DNA of 64,000 bases from Rhynchopus sp. YZ270_cl-10. Lineage: Eukaryota; Euglenozoa; Diplonemea; Diplonemida; Diplonemidae. Below are positions 61,219 through 64,000 of the stretch, piece after piece. The notes under the pieces were generated by a model. The model had not been told where the DNA came from. It ran no database searches and was given only the letters and a program-made list of their open reading frames with translations. The stretch is taken from positions 806,001 to 870,000 of the forward strand of contig OZ037877.1 in the NCBI GenBank assembly GCA_964035575.1, written 5' to 3'. Within the stretch, counting starts at the first letter, position 1. Each line of letters starts with the position of its first letter. Both the position numbers and the translations under genes were made by a program.

Positions 61219-63759
61219 AGTGGCGTAGTGAAGAGAAGAGGGAAGAGAGAGGCCCAAGCGAAACTGTTGAAATTGTGCTGGTAGGAACACAACGTGCCAC
61301 CTACCCATCACATGGCTAGGGTAAAGTCTTCGCTTTTGTTTTGGGGAGGATATTGTGGGGATGGGGGAGGGTTTTTGGCTGTGGTTATACCAGAGCTGCC
61401 AGAAGAAGGAGTCTTTAGATAGGGTAGGTGTGTTAAAGTGATTGTCGATATAACAGTCAAAAAAAAAAAGCAGAGATGCAGTGTGGCACAATCCCGTTTT
61501 CTGTGGGGTGGGCTATGCATAGAACATCGTTTTCTTTCATTTTTTTCCCCCTCCTCCCGGGCCTGGTTTAGAACCAGCTGGGAAATGGGTTATTTTTGTT
61601 TTTCAATAATTTAGTTTTTTTAAGGTACACTGTCACGAGAGGGCTTTGTATTTCAAGTCAAACGTTTTTTTGTCTTCAATGTATGACTTCTTTCTATTTG
61701 CTCTCTTGTAAGGATCCTGTGAAGAAAAACCGTGGCTGCTATCTTGTGATAGTTGTCTATAATTAAACAAAATTGTAAGGATCCTGCACAGAAAAAATAA
61801 TAAAAATCCCTTTCATCTTTTGTTAAGTTGGTACGCTACCCACGTAGTACGAAAAGGATGTCAAAAGGGGAAAAAACCCTTAGCCTGAAGTACAGAAATG
61901 AGGTGAGTGCACAATAAGGGGGGGAAGGGAATAAACAACACGTCTCAGATGTTTTAATCATTTCCCACCACAAAGTATTTATCCTATTTAAAAAAAATTG
62001 TGTCTGCTGTCCCGTGATAGTAGTCTAAAATCAAACAAAAGTTTGTTTTCAATATGTCCCTATTCAAATAGCTTCCATTCTTTCTCCCCTTTTGGTGACT
62101 AAGTACAAAGGCTTTTAGTTCCATCTTATAAACCTGTTCGCCCCATTGTTTTTTTTTTGTCCAGGTAACTCACTAATCACACCGCTTGCAGTGGTGGCTG
62201 ACCCCCCCGTTTTTCAAATTACTTACAACAAGTAAAAGAAAGTGGAGATTTGCACGAACTGTGGCAACACAACCCGAGGCAACTACACTACTCCAACAAT
62301 TTATTAAAAGTGAATGGTGTTACGGGAACAACTATCACAAACATGACAAGGGCATGTCAACATAGGCCCCCCTCCGGAACACCGTTGCATGTATCTGTAT
62401 AGAAAGCCCTTTGTACTTTCTCTTCTTTGATGTGAAAGTATAATTATGAAAACTAACAATTATCGAAACTCTTGCGATCATACTACACCCCCCCTTTTCT
62501 CCTCCACCGTTTGAACATTCTTTGTGTGCTTTCTCTTTAATGGAAAGTATATGAAAATAGTTTACCTCCTCCCCTTTTTTTTCAGTACGGTACGGTACAC
62601 CCACGTCCCACCCTTTGCATGAGCTTGACTGAGATGCGTTTTTAGCACGTTTCAACTACTCTTTTTTTTTGTGAAACGTTAAAAAAATTTAGCATGTTTT
62701 AGCGCGTTTGCTTCCTTATCTTTCCCCCTTCCCCTGCCCCTTATCCTGCATCACAGAAGGATGCGTGCAAAATACATAGCATCCTTCAAATTTTTTGGCA
62801 AAAAGGAAATTCGGCAAAATTAGATCCCAAAAAAAAAAGAAAGAAAAAAAAAAAAATAGCAACTCTGATAGGTAAGTGAAAGGAAGAAAATATTTCCTCG
62901 TTGATTGCTCAATTACCCTGTTTGAGGGGTTGATTGGCGACCGTATCTGAAGAACTATTTCTCCTTTAAAGCTATGCTTGATCAAGAAAAAAAATCCATA
63001 AAGTTCAAAGGGCTGGCTTCCGAGGGTACGTGTAGATTGCGAGAGGGTTCGCGTGTTGATATGGCTGTGGTCGCGCTCTCGGGTGCATCTGCGGGCCTCT
63101 GGTGTTGAACCCTGTATAACAACAAAAACGACTACCCCAGCCCCTTTTTAAAGACTTCTTTCTCTCTCTCTCTCTCTCTCACAACTTTTTTTCCATTAAC
63201 CCTGTTCTGTATCATTCGTGTTTTGTTGCTGGTGGAAAACTCCATCTTTCGATTGAAAATAATATCTTAATCATTAACCCTGTTCTGTATCATCCGTGCA
63301 AACCATTACAATGCAACGACACTTGGGCTGGTAATTCCAAGAGACATAAAGTCGGTGAATTCTAAACTTAGGTGCGGGAGCTCTCTTCTCTATGCTCTTG
63401 GTGCAGGTGTGGGGGTGGTGACCAAAGCTGCTATATCCAGAGAAGGCGCGTCGGCAGGTGTCGGTTCAGGGTTCACGGTTCTCTGCTTTTTTTGTCCTCG
63501 TTGAGAAGAACGTCCCACGCCTTCTCTTCGCACAGCTGCTTGAATTTGTCAAAAAAAAAAAAATGACTACTACCTCGTCCCCGTTTGGAGTTCTTCACTG
63601 CTGAGAGGTTTTTTTCTTCTTTTTCTTCCAAAAAAAAAAGCCACATCACACCTTTTCTCAGGCAATTGGTTGGGTTGAGGGGTATCTCTCTCGATTTTTT
63701 TTTAAACCGACCTTTTTTTTTTGTTTTTTTGCAGAGTTCTCTACGAGAGCTTTTTCACA
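61219..63759. other. Intergenic, repeats and leader of the LRR gene
   Basis: Holds the AAGGATCCTGTGAAGAAAAA element (61711) and its relative (61990-62045), a 3' half of the structured repeat (61624-61660), the CCGAGGCAACTACAC element (62242-62311), a TC microsatellite (about 63160-63180) and a direct repeat (CATTAACCCTGTTCTGTATC) at 63197 and 63274. A TTTTTTGCAG acceptor (AG at 63733-63734) precedes the last gene. No other gene was seen. Confidence 0.6.
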
Positions 63760-64000
63760 ATGGGTGGCATGCTGGCGAAGGACATGAGCATTGTCGACGA
63801 AGGCAATGGAAAGCTAGCCCTGAAGCTCCCCCACCTCAACCTCAGCGCAATCCCCGAACGCGTTCTCAATGCCGACCGAGCACAGCTTCGCCGCATTGTC
63901 AAAATCGATTTAACCCACAATAAATTTTCCGACATCGACTTCATCCGCCACTTCCCTAACCTTGAGGACCTTTACATGGACAGCAATCGGATCACACATT
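63760..64000 (+). CDS. Leucine-rich-repeat protein, N-terminal part
   Basis: 80 codons are visible before the window ends. It starts MGGMLAKDMSIVDEGNGK, then gives leucine-rich repeats: LPHLNLSAIPERVL, LRRIVKIDLTHNKFSDIDFI, FPNLEDLYMDSNRI, matching LxxLxLxxNxI. The poly-T/TTTGCAG acceptor 26 bases upstream supports this start. The repeat type resembles the SDS22 or axonemal LRR class, but too little is seen to name it. Confidence 0.82.
   Translation, partial: MGGMLAKDMSIVDEGNGKLALKLPHLNLSAIPERVLNADRAQLRRIVKIDLTHNKFSDIDFIRHFPNLEDLYMDSNRITH

Overview
The window looks like nuclear DNA from a free-living protist, and Euglenozoa (diplonemid or kinetoplastid-like) fits best. Every intact protein gene is on the + strand. 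Gene starts are often preceded by a pyrimidine tract and an AG a short distance upstream of the ATG, which looks like trans-splice acceptors. An APE-type non-LTR retrotransposon relic carries a 2A-like motif, as in trypanosomatid L1Tc/ingi elements. At least one gene needs a cis GT-AG intron, which argues against a trypanosomatid. The placement is inference; no rRNA, tRNA or SL RNA was found to confirm it.

Layout. 1-7.5 kb has no genes and is repeat-rich: a 4.86-kb hAT-like element (255-5116) with a perfect 8-bp target duplication, an 800-bp element with 5-bp duplications (5909-6708), and a pure (CAC)204 tract (6847-7458). 7.5-18.5 kb holds two paralogous receptor genes (7550-10231 and 15827-18526). 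Each has a bacterial-type extracellular solute-binding domain, one membrane span and a nucleotide-cyclase-like cytosolic domain. Between them lie an SLC37-like sugar-phosphate transporter (12920-14203) and a receptor relic (14549-15016). 18.5-22.7 kb is nested transposons plus a second receptor relic (22255-22425). 22.7-34.7 kb holds an FCP1-like phosphatase with a BRCT domain, a two-exon unknown gene, a small membrane coiled-coil protein, a 1.2-kb hAT-like element, a DOMON gene and an FN3-like gene that may be one spliced gene, and a TMEM260-like O-mannosyltransferase.

34.7-52.3 kb is almost gene-free. It has the decayed retrotransposon on the - strand (about 36.9-41.5 kb), many small foldback elements, and a possible 5-kb composite element (45556-50635). 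That element contains an 85-unit 8-bp minisatellite and a second copy of the 5-bp-duplication element. 52.3-64 kb is gene-richer: a long coiled-coil protein, a ubiquitin-like/WD-repeat protein, an Aha1-like Hsp90 co-chaperone, a Cys-rich type I membrane protein, and the start of a leucine-rich-repeat gene running off the end.

The genes form no obvious pathway. The common theme is surface and secretory biology (two receptors, transporter, DOMON/FN3, O-mannosyltransferase, Cys-rich membrane protein) together with general cell genes. The most distinctive content is the solute-binding/cyclase-like receptor family, which once had more members at this locus, and a rich set of non-autonomous transposons whose target duplications can be read directly. 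Two of these are supported by paralogous empty sites in the same window.
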